From Patiria pectinifera (Eukaryota; Echinodermata; Asteroidea; Valvatida; Asterinidae): 64,000 nt of DNA. The position numbers were made by a program, and so were the translations under genes. Every line of letters starts with the position of its first letter. Within the stretch, counting starts at the first letter, position 1. The stretch lies in contig CM057149.1 of assembly GCA_029964075.1 (NCBI GenBank), positions 16,258,197 to 16,322,196 on the forward strand. Reading direction: 5' to 3'. Positions 12,060 through 64,000 of this stretch are shown here, piece by piece. A model generated the notes under the pieces. It had not been told where the DNA came from, did not search any database, and saw only the letters and a program-made list of their open reading frames with translations.

Positions 12060-12410
12060 TATTTTGGGCTTGTTTATGCTGAAAAATAAAAAAACCCAAG
12101 AAAACCAGTCATTTTCTTGTAGGCTGGTTCCCCGACCCCACTTCAGATGAAACGGAGAAACGTAGACTTTGGGGAATTGTAAGGTCGAAGAATCACTCTA
12201 GCAGGTTTGTACCCCTTCACAGGTGTGTAATCTATTGCAAAGAAAATGCGGAATAACTAAATATGAAAAAAAACCCCAGTTTTTGAACAAAGCCAGTTTT
12301 TTTCCAACCCTGGTCGGCCGACCAGCGTTGGAAAAATACAGTTTTTCTTGAAAATGTCAGCACGCCGGGAGCCATGATTTTACAGGATGCTTAAGACTGT
12401 CAATCCCTAA
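12060..12410. repeat. Dispersed repeat shared with 24700-25010 (inverted)
   Basis: 'cttgtaggctggttccccga' and 'gaaacggag' here correspond to the reverse complement of 'tcagggaaccagactacaag' and 'ctccgtttc' near 24940-24985. Both copies also carry a variant of 'ggtcggccgaccagcgttgg' (here 12313-12332). Confidence 0.55.
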
Positions 12411-13339
12411 CAATTCAGTAAGGTCTTACGTGATTATTTGATCATTTCGTTTTTTTTGGTGATATTTGCAAATGTTGTGTCTTCCCTTTAACTTGTGCAA
12501 GCTGACATTGAGAGTCATCTGTGACAAATAATTACAAGTGAAACAAAATTGTGTGTTTTTGGAGTGCTATTACAATCTACAAAATGTAGCAAACATGGGG
12601 TCTATGTGCCAGGCTACAGCTAATTTTTAAAAAAGCAATATTTGCAGAAGTCTCCAGACTAACAGACAATCAAGGTTTTTTGGGGGACCTTATTTACAAC
12701 CAAGCATCAACATCACCCGGTTCTGTTATTGCGGAATGATATATGTATTTGATTTGGATTTCTTTGTTATTAATACTTAATTATTTTACTTAGGTTTGTA
12801 TTAAATATTTTTTCCTGGGGCTAGTTTTCAAGTTTCATTGCCCCCCCCCCAAAAAATTACTTTTAAATGAGACATCGACCGAAACAAAATCGGTCCATGT
12901 TTAGTTATTGAATTATTACTTGACAATTTCGAATGTCTGGCTGCTAGAGAATACTTTCCGTTCTAAATAATGTACGGCCGGACCGAAAGCCAGTCTGTTC
13001 GCAACGCGGATCTGTTTGTTCCCCCCCCCCAAAATATATTAACTGAAGAAATAGCATTGAAGAGCATTTGATTGAAATCGCTTTATAATTTTGTTCTGTT
13101 GTGTTCAAAGCACCACTAAAATAATTCTCATATATTTACAATGATTAAATCTACTTTTAAAAAGTATAATTCAACTAATACCGAAAACCTAAAAAAATAT
13201 GGCCGCTTTAAATCAAATCACATTTTGTGCATGATACTTATTTGCATACTAATCTCACATGTTCATCTGAATGGCTGGCCTTCTATGTGAAGTAGCAAAC
13301 ATATTAAGCAAAGGCGAACGATGTCACGACATGGTCTAT

Positions 13340-25511
<12,172 letters not shown>

Positions 25512-25733
25512 CTGTATCGGTGAACGAGTTCTCGTTGAACAGGGCAAGAACATTACCCTTCAAAACCTAGTGTTTTACTTATAAACGGTTTTGTTGCAAC
25601 AATGTATAAACATTGTAACACGTTTAAGAGTCTCAATTTTGGGTCGGATTCATTATGCAGTTATCCATGTACCAAAAACAAAGTCTCAAACAGCCGATCG
25701 AAGTTTTGCAGATGTGTAACAGAAATTATTTTA

Positions 25734-25960
25734 CAGAGTGAGTAAAAAAATAGAAACCCAAATGGCGCCCCCTATTTTTAAAAGAATTTTTGCATGTAGC
25801 GCTTTCAGATCTAGGATATGAAAGCCCAATTAATAAGCTCTCTTTTAGTGCATGAATCATTCGAATCGCTGAAGTACTTTTCTAATCATGGATTGTGGAA
25901 CACAAACACCGTTTTTTAACCTTGTCTACGGATCACATTAAGGTACGTGATATTTAAGTA
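25734..25960. mobile_element. One arm of a Tc1-like element
   Basis: It begins TA-cagagtgagtaaaa and shares 'gaaacccaaatgg', 'tagcgctttc', 'tatgaaagcc' and 'aaacaccg' with the arm at 28407-28620. The opposite arm is not visible and may be inside the N run at 26001. Confidence 0.65.
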
Positions 25961-26000
25961 CAACTGAAATTATGTCGTATCCTGAAACTTATATCAGAAT

Positions 26001-26500
26001 NNNNNNNNNNNNNNNNNNNNNNNNNNNNNNNNNNNNNNNNNNNNNNNNNNNNNNNNNNNNNNNNNNNNNNNNNNNNNNNNNNNNNNNNNNNNNNNNNNNN
26101 NNNNNNNNNNNNNNNNNNNNNNNNNNNNNNNNNNNNNNNNNNNNNNNNNNNNNNNNNNNNNNNNNNNNNNNNNNNNNNNNNNNNNNNNNNNNNNNNNNNN
26201 NNNNNNNNNNNNNNNNNNNNNNNNNNNNNNNNNNNNNNNNNNNNNNNNNNNNNNNNNNNNNNNNNNNNNNNNNNNNNNNNNNNNNNNNNNNNNNNNNNNN
26301 NNNNNNNNNNNNNNNNNNNNNNNNNNNNNNNNNNNNNNNNNNNNNNNNNNNNNNNNNNNNNNNNNNNNNNNNNNNNNNNNNNNNNNNNNNNNNNNNNNNN
26401 NNNNNNNNNNNNNNNNNNNNNNNNNNNNNNNNNNNNNNNNNNNNNNNNNNNNNNNNNNNNNNNNNNNNNNNNNNNNNNNNNNNNNNNNNNNNNNNNNNNN
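26001..26500. other. Run of exactly 500 N
   Basis: There is no sequence. The block lies between gene A and cassette B, where any private first exon of cassette B would be expected, and it starts exactly at 26001. Confidence 0.99.
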
Positions 26501-27656
26501 TTTTACTACTCCTCATACATATTCGTTTGCCAAATGGCACTGTTCACCTCTGTAGGCATAAAATCTTTGGAACTTTGTTCTGTTCACTTTGAAACTTGTC
26601 CTGTTCACCAGAAGAATGTTATTGCTCACCCTCAGAATAGTTCGTTTTGTTTGCAATACAGTGAATTCTTAGAGTTTATACCGCATTGTGGACAACTTTT
26701 AGTACTGAAGACATTTTTGCTATCCACAATATTCTGCAGTTCAGCATCATTGAGCTCGGGAATACAAATACTTTTTAGACAAAAAATCTATCGACGAATA
26801 CAGGCAGTCTCCTAAATCTATGAAGTTATGAGCAAAAACAGTTTTTATTTGGTAATTCCATTAAAAAAAAATCGGCGTTTCAAATCTCAATTTCAGGGCT
26901 CCCAGTCATTTCTAAGCTGCAGGAGCTTCTACATGTCATTTGGTGGTCGCGACCTGTCTGTCTCGAAAATTGAGATATGGTGTGCCATTATAATTATGTG
27001 CCATCGGTGTCGCATTTTTCACGTCTCATGTTTCAGCTCTGACAGGGTTCATTTTGATCGATTCCATGAAAGACTTTCATGCAAGACTTGTTGCAACATT
27101 GACAGAGCTTAGTATGATATTCCTATATATCCCATCGGCGTCCAATTTTTCGCCAGAGCTTTTTGTGCACTCGCACTTGTTATTTTCTTATCCCTTTATG
27201 CAAAGGCAAACCGCGGTCAATGGTCGAAGAGCAGGGTAAATTCAGCCTAGGGTTTCATATCCGTTCATATATCAGTCTGTTCAGCACAATTATTGTCTCA
27301 GCCGTACGCCAGTACAAGATCTGGCATGGTAAATTGCAATACATTTTTTGGGGGCTGGTCCACGGGAGAGAGCAAGCCGTTGGTACTAGTCTGTGTAGCT
27401 CAGTGACTGACACGCTGACTCACCGTTTCTTGTTAGCCGGGCAGTGCCATCGAAAAGGATTACCCCATAATGCCCATGAATGAGCAGAGTACGCCGAATT
27501 ATTGTAATCACAGATGCATATTGACTTACAGTTAATAGAATTCTGTGGACTCTGTTGTTTTTAATGAACATACAAAATACAATGTAGTCCATATTTTAGA
27601 ACAAATGCGCGAATACAATACAACAAAATCATGAGTTAGAAATGCATACTTTTTGC

Positions 27657-27843
27657 TTTTGTATGGGCTCCGTGCGCCAACAAGAGGGCCTATTTTTAGC
27701 TACGTTGCGATGGTCTTGCAGAATAATCCCCACCTCCAATAACTTTGGAATACGCAGCGGATGGATCGGGAACCAGTCTAGGTCACCCCAACTCTCCTTT
27801 TCTGGCTGTTGATGGGGTACTTGTGCACGGAGCCCATACAAAA
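27657..27843. mobile_element. Short MITE with 19-bp perfect inverted termini
   Basis: The left terminus ttttgtatgggctccgtgc (27657-27675) is the exact inverse of 27825-27843. The piece 'gttgatggggtacttgtgca' beside the right end recurs in altered form near 59186-59207, so the family has more than one copy. Confidence 0.85.
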
Positions 27844-28406
27844 ACTGTATGCAAAAGAGGTTTAAATAAATTTACTTTTCACGAAATGGTAACAGTACCT
27901 TTTCCTGGCTGAGTATGCAAAACTTATAATTTAAACAAAATACCAGACAATTAAGGTTTATCATTAGAAATGGCAATTACCATACGTTCTAAGCTGCACG
28001 TTGGCATACATCCGTGTTCAACGTTTAAAAGTAAATGATAGTTATCGGATTGTTATTGCTTTCTTTCCAAATAACGAAGGTCGGTAAGTTTAAATACTTA
28101 ACTTGACCACTTTTGTCATGCTAAAATGGGTTTAGAAGATTGGAAGTACAACTGAGGTACGCGATGAATTTGATATTTTAATCATTATAGCGACGTGTTT
28201 AATAGTGAGGGGAAAAAAATAATAAAAACCTTGCCGTAGGCCCGTGTAATACCATTATGTCAGTTACATAATTGTTATGAATACATGAGTATATATATGA
28301 TATAGTATATGATATTATTAACTAAGAAAACTGTTCACTCTTGGAACTGAAACCAACGTACACTTGATGGCTCATTTACCTTCGGATGAAGTACAGAATC
28401 GGTATA

Positions 28407-29085
28407 CAGGGTGAGTAAAAAAAAAAAGAAGGGAACCCAAATGGTGTTAATGTTAAACAAGTTCTGCATATAGCGCTTTCCAGATTTATCATTATGAAAG
28501 CCAAATTAATATTCTCTCTCTTAGTGAAAGAATGATTCAAATCGGTCGTGTCTCAAACACCGGGTTTTTTTTTTACCTTGTCAACAGAACTGAAAAGTAA
28601 GTGACATTTTAGCACCACTAAAACTATTCACTTGTCAAAAAACATATCAGAATACTCTTACAACCATGGTAAATAGCACTTAGCATTTCATATATTTAAA
28701 AACCTGCTGCTTCACATGTTACAATAACATGCTTTATAATGTTAAGAGTTTATAGTTTTGCCCTGCGTTCTACTTGGCTATCCCGGAGACTTATGGAATT
28801 ATTCTAATATGATTTTCAGGATTCGACATGGTTTCATTCTTGCTGAAGTATCGTGTACCTTATAAAGTGTGATCCTTGGTCGAGAATACTAAAGGGTGTT
28901 TGTATTTAAAATTCCATAACTTGAAAAGTACATGAGTGGTTTGACTGATTCTTTCACTAAACGAAAGCGCATTAATTGTGCTTTTTCATACCCTAGATTT
29001 GGAAGGCGCTACATGCGGAAAATCTTCTTCAAAAAAAGGGGCACCATTTAGCACCTTTTTCCTTTTTTTTTTACTATCTATCAAT
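28407..29085. mobile_element. Tc1-like MITE with about 200-bp inverted arms
   Basis: It starts TA-cagggtgagtaaaa. The right arm (about 28890-29085) is the imperfect reverse complement of the left (28407-28620), including 'gcatgtagcgcc' against 'gcatatagcgct'. No coding sequence is present. Confidence 0.75.
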
Positions 29086-29642
29086 TATGTTTGGCAGAAT
29101 TATTTCACAGCGATCGAAGTAAGGAGGAGTCCGCAAAATAGATTTTCGAGACGTTTTGCTAAATTCCTACCTTGGTCTACTCGCCTCTGCCTCCTTTGGT
29201 AACCAAACAACCTGTTCTGGTAAAAATTAACTTTCGTTCGTAACACGAGTACATATCGCCCCAGTCTGAAATTACGGCGATCATATTTCAAGTTCCAGCT
29301 TCAAGTTGCATGAAAAGGTTAATCACATAAGAAAATCTTGTGCAATCGAGCGTAAGTTTGTACAAGGTAAATTGGAATCGCTAACATCATACAGCAAATC
29401 ATATTTTACGTAACACCTTATAAAACAGAACTAATGAATGACGCATTAATGTTAAAAGTACCTTTGGGAGACATTTGTTTCGTCATAAGTCATAACTTAG
29501 GGAGACAACGGACATTAGGGATATATTCCAATGTCTCCCTATTGTCACAGCTCCTATTTAGAGGCAAAATGTTACAGTCGCAAATAGGCTACATTAATTG
29601 CTCGTGGTTCAAAACATAACTATACCGAAATTCGTGGGGCAC

Positions 29643-29879
29643 ATGGGCGTCGCGAGAGGGGGAAGGGGTCGCTCCCCCCCCCCCCCCCAAGCAAAATAAA
29701 GAAGAAAAAGAGGCGCGAAATCCTTATTACTAATTGTTGTGAATTGAATGGATTGGGGGGCAAATGTCCCTGCCACCCTCTCAAAAAATGATCAATCTGG
29801 AAAATGCTGGAATATATATGGATTTGGGGGGAATATGTGCTTTGCCTCCTCCAGAAAAAAAATCCCGGCGACGCCCATA
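29643..29879. mobile_element. G/C-rich MITE with ATGGGCGTCGC ends
   Basis: The termini are atgggcgtcgc and gcgacgcccat, with a poly-C tract near the left end. It is the same end family as 36006-36283 and 2224-2480. It lies just downstream of the gene A stop codon. Confidence 0.75.
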
Positions 29880-30006
29880 TGGGGGCAGGACAAAGTAAAA
29901 GTGGGGTTAGGTAACAATCAAGATGTAAAAAAAAATTGCGCACAAGGCCATGAGAATGTCTTCTAAATGACCCATAATTCTTAGTGCTATCATGAACGAT
30001 GTCCTT

Positions 30007-54976
<24,970 letters not shown>

Positions 54977-56435
54977 ACTTCGTTCAGCTTGAAACAGATA
55001 TCAAAATAATGAAATGATGTATAATAAGTGGCAAAGTAGCATCATTCTAATAATAAAATTAAGATAATTATCTCATGCGTGGTCTGACATTCCAAACGTT
55101 GGAATTCATTACACTCAAGAACCGGCGAGGCGGGGTGAGGAGGCGTAAAAGAACAGCGTCAATGTCAGTCTTTGATGTTTCCTGAAGAATTTGGGAGAAT
55201 TTTTATCTATCTCCGGACCTACATTATGACCGACAGGTGGGTTTTGCAGTGCAAGATTACTCAGTAAAGGCTCTGCTTATGTAAATTGCAAAGAGATGTA
55301 GAGAAAACCAGTTGACACACTGTTAAATACTTATTCTAAATCAAACATGAAGTTCGTTCTCTTTAAAAATGCTTTTTTTATGAACACACAAAAGGCGGTG
55401 CAGTTGCAGAAAACAGTTTCGACAGATAGGTGATGAATGATGTAGAAGCAATGCCAAATGCCAGACTACCTTGTCAATAAAAATATCAACAGATCTTTGA
55501 ATTAGCTCAGTATATAAAGTGCAACTAGCGAACAAAGTTTAATGACACCTGTAGGTTCTCAGAAATAACCCTGTTTTGCTGCAACAGAGCAATCGGCACA
55601 AGTTTGGCAATCATTGCACATTGTAAAATATGATGACTTCAAAATACAACTTTTATATTGCATTTTTCTGTCTCTGCAATATATTTTTTAAAAAATATAC
55701 AATGAATTTCGACAACAAATTTTGGTTTCGAGATAAAATCAAGTACAGAGAAACAAGAGGAAAATTTGTGTGATACACAATGCAAATATAATAGGAGACA
55801 TCTTACATTTGGTCTGGACCAAGGTAACATTTCTAAACCTGCAAAAGAAACCTTCAAAATTATGCCTTCGTTCAGAAGGATTATCTCTAACAAAACGATT
55901 AACAGAGAGTACAAGTATCACTGCAGGCTATGCAAAAAAAATCTTACCTAAGCATGTGACTGGAGTACGAGTAGGGAGCACAGAGTGGTTACCTCTATTC
56001 AGGTAGTTTCAATTTGGCTTGAACTACTGAAACGTATGCATTACTGATAGTGCAGTCCAGCATTATGTGGTAGCTTGAGCATTTTGTTTGCGTCTGTGTG
56101 GTCCTATCCTCCGCGTCGAAGGACAAAACAACCTTGGACTTCGGTATACAGGTTTGACGTTCAAGTGTCGGGAAACAATGGTGCGTGGGTTCACATGACA
56201 AGCTGACCCGTAGATTACACACACAAAGTTGTATAACTTCCACAAATAACCTTTGAAGGAAATGTAGGTTTTGAGGGTAGCATTTACAGGCGGCCGTCGG
56301 TCGCAAAAGAATTAACCAATAACATTGAAGTCAATTAACAGACCGGGCTATAACTCGAAGTCTGGGTGGACGTTTGAACCTCATTGGCCCCTCCCCCAAT
56401 TTTATCCACGTTATCCAATGGCGGATGTACGGGGG

Positions 56436-56712
56436 GAGTAGCCAATGTGGCCCATCAGGATTTCGTTTAGCTCTGGTTTCCTTTGCATGAAACGACTGAG
56501 AATAGTTGTGTCCCCCTGGCTGGGATGCCAGTCCACCGCAGGTTACTGCCCAGCAACTCCCGGTCCCCATTTATACTTCTTGTGGAGAAAGGCAAATGGG
56601 GGTGAAGTGGCTTGTCAAAGGACACAACATATAGCCAGCAGCTGGATTCAAATGCCTGACCCTCTAACTCTGATCGTGAGCCACGAACCCTATTCCACTA
56701 TTCCGACGCAGG
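56436..56712 (-). mobile_element. tRNA-derived SINE, second family, copy 2
   Basis: This is the reverse-complement relative of 42206-42500. On the minus strand it carries 'gtggaataggg', the core 'cactt..' region, 'aagtataaatggggaccggg' and the end 'gcctgatgggc..' in variant form. The B box is altered (ggcatttgaatcc). Confidence 0.7.
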
Positions 56713-57544
56713 ATATAAGGGAGTCTGAACCCCATCGTGGCCGCAAAACAAAAATAGCAAAATCATGCAGAATACCACAGCAAATGGCTGCTAAGAACCC
56801 CTCTTGGTAGCTAATCCCCCCCCCTCTTGATCCAGACCTGGATTAATAGCCCCTATTACACAATATTAACTACCACATTGTGTTTTCAAAGCTTGATTTT
56901 TCAAAGGGATTAGAATATTTTGAAACTTCCCCAAAATGAAACAGAAAGAAACCTCTATTTTATTTTTTTTTTTTAAAGTACCCTGACCAGGACCTGACAA
57001 TGATTTGACAATAACAAGCTCTAGTGAATACTACGTATCCTTCACATTTTTGACAACGTTTCATTACCCAATGTCTGTGGATGAGGTTGTCCATGAAACT
57101 TCCATCTGCATTCCCCAATACTCTATTTAATATAAATTCATTGTTACCCCTCACCATTATACGTCAACCCTAAATAAATCTGAGAGGAATGGACAATAAA
57201 AACCAAAAAGTTTCATTATACAAGTTATGAGCCATTACATGTAACACACCAGGATACGTAACATATTTATTTAATACCGTTACGTATCGCGGTACATTAA
57301 ACTAACTTTTCAAAGTCCGAATTTCAGCAGTTTAATGTGGGCCCACGTGAACCTTCGCACACATTACCTTATGAAACATTTTAAGGTCAAAGATAACAGT
57401 TCTTTTTAAAGGTTCTCAAATATAGTTTCTACATTAGGCAACAGAGGGCGATATTGATTGTGTGATTTTTTCAGCAAGATATGGACATAAAAAAAACAGG
57501 ACTATATACTTGCGATTGTAAACGTTGACATATGTTTGTAAGCC

Positions 57545-57690
57545 AACTTTTTCTGTTTTATTTTGTCATTACTGTTTTACTCTTGTATAAACTAGTTTTT
57601 AACTTGTACATCAGACATTGCTAGTCTTTTGATTGCTGTTTGATATTTTTGATGTGAAATAAACCGTAATGAATGAATGAATGAATACAC
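57545..57690 (+). mobile_element. LINE 3' tail with (AATG)n
   Basis: T-rich DNA ends in 'tgatgtgaaataaaccgt' followed by aatgaatgaatgaatga. A polyadenylation-like word followed by a short tandem tail is usual for CR1/L2-type 3' ends. No coding part is attached. Confidence 0.5.
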
Positions 57691-58686
57691 AAAGGGACAA
57701 CGAAAACAAAAGTGTGATTTTGAAACATTATTTATTGATTTCCCTTATTCGAAGCAACGATCAAATTATAATTTTAAGTATTTAAAAGCTAATTACATTA
57801 ACACAAGGTTAGGGCTATCATTATTCGTTGTATGCCTGTTTACTTGAATGATGCGTACTCAAACCTGAAACCAATTGTTTGGTCTCAAAAAGAAACATAA
57901 TTTTGAAAGTCCCAAGTTGCGAATGTTCATACACTAAGTGATATTCTATACCTCAAACACTTACGAGCTGAGAACCGAACAGGTTAGTTCTTAACATTTG
58001 ATAGTGACAGACAAATGCGTAAGACAATGCTCACTATAATCCAAAAGTGCATCTTGTTGTTAACGCTATTAATTCCAACCAGTGACACTTTTCTTTTCAT
58101 TCAAACCTTATCCTAAGTTACAAATTGTCAATTAAACGTTAATTTTAAGTAAACGATTGCAGGAAAAAAACGTAATCTCAATGTTAACAACATAATCTAC
58201 ATGAATTCCTGTGATGCAGGTGGTGAACACTGTTTTTAATGACGTAATTTGCTTTTAAAAAAATGTTTGTCGATGTAAATAGTGACAAAAATCTATTATA
58301 TGGGCAGCAGCTTGCTGCGGCTTTTGAAATCGATCTGAAAACAAAAACACTCATGCAGTTCAAATAGTCCTAGCAAACGTTTTTCTTAATATTGTTGCAT
58401 TTTGTAAACGTTATTGCAGTATGATTTGTTTCAAGAAAGAGATTCAACAATTAAACGTTTATAGTATAATCGATATCGTAAAATCAAAACCTTTTCCTTT
58501 AACTTCGAACGCCTTTTTTTATTACTTTGTTGAATTATTCACTCAAATAAGCATCTTTTTAAGTACATGTATTACATTGAGCTTTTTCCATTAAATATAG
58601 CAAAGTAACTAACATTAAACTAAAACGTACGAATGGATCCTTTTGAAACTTCTAAGTTCCAACTTTTTACTACATGACGAAAGTAC

Positions 58687-58800
58687 AAAGCACTCAGGGA
58701 GCGCAAACCTCCGCAAAGGCTAACAATTCCCCGCCATATTGTCAGTACACCCAAAAGAAATATCGTATAAATGGTGAAGAATCCTTAAAAAAAATCCTGG
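58687..58800. repeat. Dispersed repeat, copy 2
   Basis: This is the relative of 31498-31620 in the same orientation, with 'gagcgcaaacctccgc' and 'cccgccatattgtcagtaca'. Confidence 0.8.
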
Positions 58801-60254
58801 ATCCAGACCCAGATCCGGATCACTTCCAAAATCGAATCGAATCGATTTGTACCAAGGACCACTTGTAAACACTTTTTATGCATTTCCGTCCATAACTTTT
58901 TTAGTTATTTTGTGTACAGACAAATCAACCGAACAACAGACTAACCAAATCCGATTGGCGGAGTTAATAAACTAAACTACCACAACAATACTGAGAAACG
59001 TGACGTCACCTCTATAGACTCCATGCATTGAACGAAGGAGGGCGCGATGTGAATCGAAAGAAGCTGAGTCTGCGAAGGACATTTCGCTTGTTCACACGCG
59101 TTGCTCAAAAGTTATCTTTTAATATTTATGCGTACCAGCTTGCACGAACTCGTCCTTCGGTCTTTGCGCTCATTCTCATTCTCACCGTTGAGGGGGTACT
59201 TATGCACGGATCCATAGCTGTCGGTTAGTCATACTCGGAACATACAGCACAATAGCATATGAATGATTGATTACAATTGACAATTTTAAAGGAACTGAGT
59301 TGTTCTGAAACAAGCGAATTTACAAGCGAATTTTATAGACACAGCCGTTATCCTAAAAACTGTTTTGTAACCTACATTGTAATAAATCCTGCAAAATAAT
59401 TCTCATTTTAACATGGTTAAAGATTCAATCAAAGACTCAAAACCGCAGAAGAGCATGTTGGACCTAATGTAAACAACCGTTTTCAAAGTTTCAAAATTCC
59501 AAAATTCTCTTTCTTTTTTTTCACATTTGGAATATTTCGATTTTATATAAAATATTGGAATATCTGGCAATTTCAGTTTGTATACGTACAGGCATTTAAG
59601 TTTCCTTTATACTTATTTTACTTTGAATATATATGTTTAACACTGATATAAATGTAAGAAAAACAAAGAAAGGAAACAAACAATCGGGGAAAAAACTGAT
59701 TCGATGGCCGTCAAATGAATGAAATAATGTACAAATTGATTGTTCAACGAAGTTCTAACCGCGCTCATTCTAACTACCGTATGCTTTCTAATTGTTTCTG
59801 GTGGTAAAGCAACAGGGCATGGTGGTGGAACGCCCCACGACCAAAAACAAGTTTAAACAAGAGATGTTTCCGCTGGCGTGCCGAAACAGCTAAAAAGAGA
59901 AGTATTGCAACAAAAGATTGTAGTGTGCATCTAAAGTAAATTCCACGGCAGAAACTGGTAGAAGAGGGTTGAAAGGGCTATGTACATGTAAGTGTCCGAA
60001 ACGGGCTTCCATAGCTACGGCTACGTCTATTGTCAGCGCGTCCCTGCGTATTTTCAATGGGCACAGACCTAGACCTAGCTCTAGACAGCTGATTCGGATG
60101 CAGCCTAAAATAAAGTACAAGTTTGGATTATGAAAAACGCCCTCTAGTGTCCTCCCACTTTTTCAAATTTGAAACGGCCGGAAAATGTTGAGATTCTTTT
60201 CCGGTAACCTAAGTCTCCCCCGGCCCCGGGGATACAGGGAGATTCGTCGACACT

Positions 60255-63528
<3,274 letters not shown>

Positions 63529-64000
63529 TCAAGTGTAACAAATGTAGGCCTCGTTTGTTTAAATTCAAGCAAAGGTAGAAGGTCAAAGCAGGGGAAAGGA
63601 ATATATCAATACCAACTGAAAACATGAAATAATAATACTCTCATTTCCGTCTGACTTAACACTCTCTACTTCTGACAAATGGTGATCCATGAATTTTCGA
63701 AAGGGGGGGTGGGGGTCAACAGCCAAAAATGTTCAAATGTAAACACTTTTTTTCTCAGGACACTGGGCCTCTGAAAATCAATAGTTTTGGGGGAGGGAGC
63801 TCGTACCATAACTTCAATGGGGGCGCTGTTCAAATCCGACGATTATTAACACTATATTACAGAATAGTTTACAATAACCCCTAACCAAGCTGGCTGGGTC
63901 CGCGCCTGGACACGTTTGAACTTTAAATGATTGCCATAGGAAATATAACTTGAACTCAACATTCTTGTTACAAATGATTAAGGCACCCGTTCTTATATCA

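Larger units (their letters stand above)
5905..13339. other. Intergenic region between PLP-enzyme gene and cassette B
   Basis: About 7.4 kb with no gene I can support. It holds the upstream region of the PLP-enzyme gene, a Tc1/mariner-like element (7216-7820), a G+C-richer block at 8180-8640 that looks like an old unclassified transposon fragment, a tandem pair of a dispersed repeat (9545-9852, 10285-10567), a hairpin (11583-11730), a repeat shared with cassette B (12060-12410) and two poly-C tracts (12841, 13021). It also holds the unseen 3' UTR of cassette B next to 13339. I could not place a polyadenylation signal. Confidence 0.5.
25567..30006. other. Region between gene A and cassette B
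   Basis: About 4.4 kb including 500 N. No TMD0, TMD1 or NBD1 exon is visible. It holds Tc1-like element ends and arms (25734-25960, 28407-29085), a 187-bp MITE (27657-27843), a G/C-rich MITE (29643-29879) and otherwise unremarkable AT-rich DNA. The 26501-27640 stretch has several short open frames without recognisable similarity. Confidence 0.6.
54977..60254. other. Intergenic region between gene C and gene A
   Basis: About 5.3 kb with no coding exon visible. It must hold the gene A promoter and 5' UTR and the gene C 3' UTR. An acceptor-like ctgtttcaag ends 12 bp before the gene A ATG, so an upstream non-coding exon is possible. A short G+C-richer patch at 55125-55150 is a weak promoter candidate. 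Repeats are a SINE (56436-56712), a LINE tail (57545-57690) and a dispersed repeat (58687-58800). Confidence 0.5.

Noticed and set aside
25972-26592. Reading frames running through the second N block
   Set aside because: Same reason; the real bases on either side show no similarity to a known protein.

Overview
This window is eukaryotic genomic DNA from an animal. Genes are split into many short exons (41-606 bp) with standard GT-AG borders, introns are AT-rich and about 0.3-3 kb long, and the non-coding DNA is packed with tRNA-derived SINEs, LINE remnants, MITEs and foldback elements. The gene content is a tandem cluster of sulfonylurea-receptor-type ABC transporters (ABCC8/ABCC9-like). Together with the repeat style this fits a marine invertebrate, most likely a deuterostome such as an echinoderm. 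I cannot name the species from sequence alone.

All convincing genes but one lie on the minus strand, so they read from high to low coordinates. (1) 63515-60255 holds the last five exons of an upstream SUR-like gene (here gene C); the rest is beyond the right edge. (2) 54976-30007 is a complete SUR-like gene (gene A). I assembled 31 exons whose phases agree throughout, giving 1572 residues in the order TMD0-TMD1-NBD1-TMD2-NBD2. (3) 25511(or 25566)-13340 is an intact 15-exon copy of only the second half, TMD2-NBD2 (cassette B), which matches exons 17-31 of gene A exon for exon and phase for phase. No first half precedes it. (4) 5904-1586 is the 5' part of a Cys/Met-metabolism PLP enzyme gene (cystathionine/methionine gamma-lyase-like); the exon with the catalytic lysine is not visible. 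(5) 398-500 on the plus strand is a solitary SUR exon-20 homologue cut off by an N run.

The most interesting point is cassette B. Its exons are open, its splice sites are good, and its first exon has acceptors that could join in frame to exon 16 of gene A. One N-terminal half could therefore be spliced to either of two C-terminal halves, a large-scale version of the alternative last exons of mammalian SUR2A/SUR2B. Independent expression of B as a half-transporter is the main alternative. The exon encoding the NBD2 signature and Walker B motifs is almost identical in DNA sequence among A, B and C, which suggests local gene conversion.

The rest is introns and intergenic DNA with many mobile-element remnants, including a hAT-type MITE inserted with a perfect 8-bp target duplication into a LINE reverse-transcriptase remnant. 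Two N runs are exactly 500 bases long and start exactly at 501 and 26001, so they look like masking blocks rather than natural assembly gaps.
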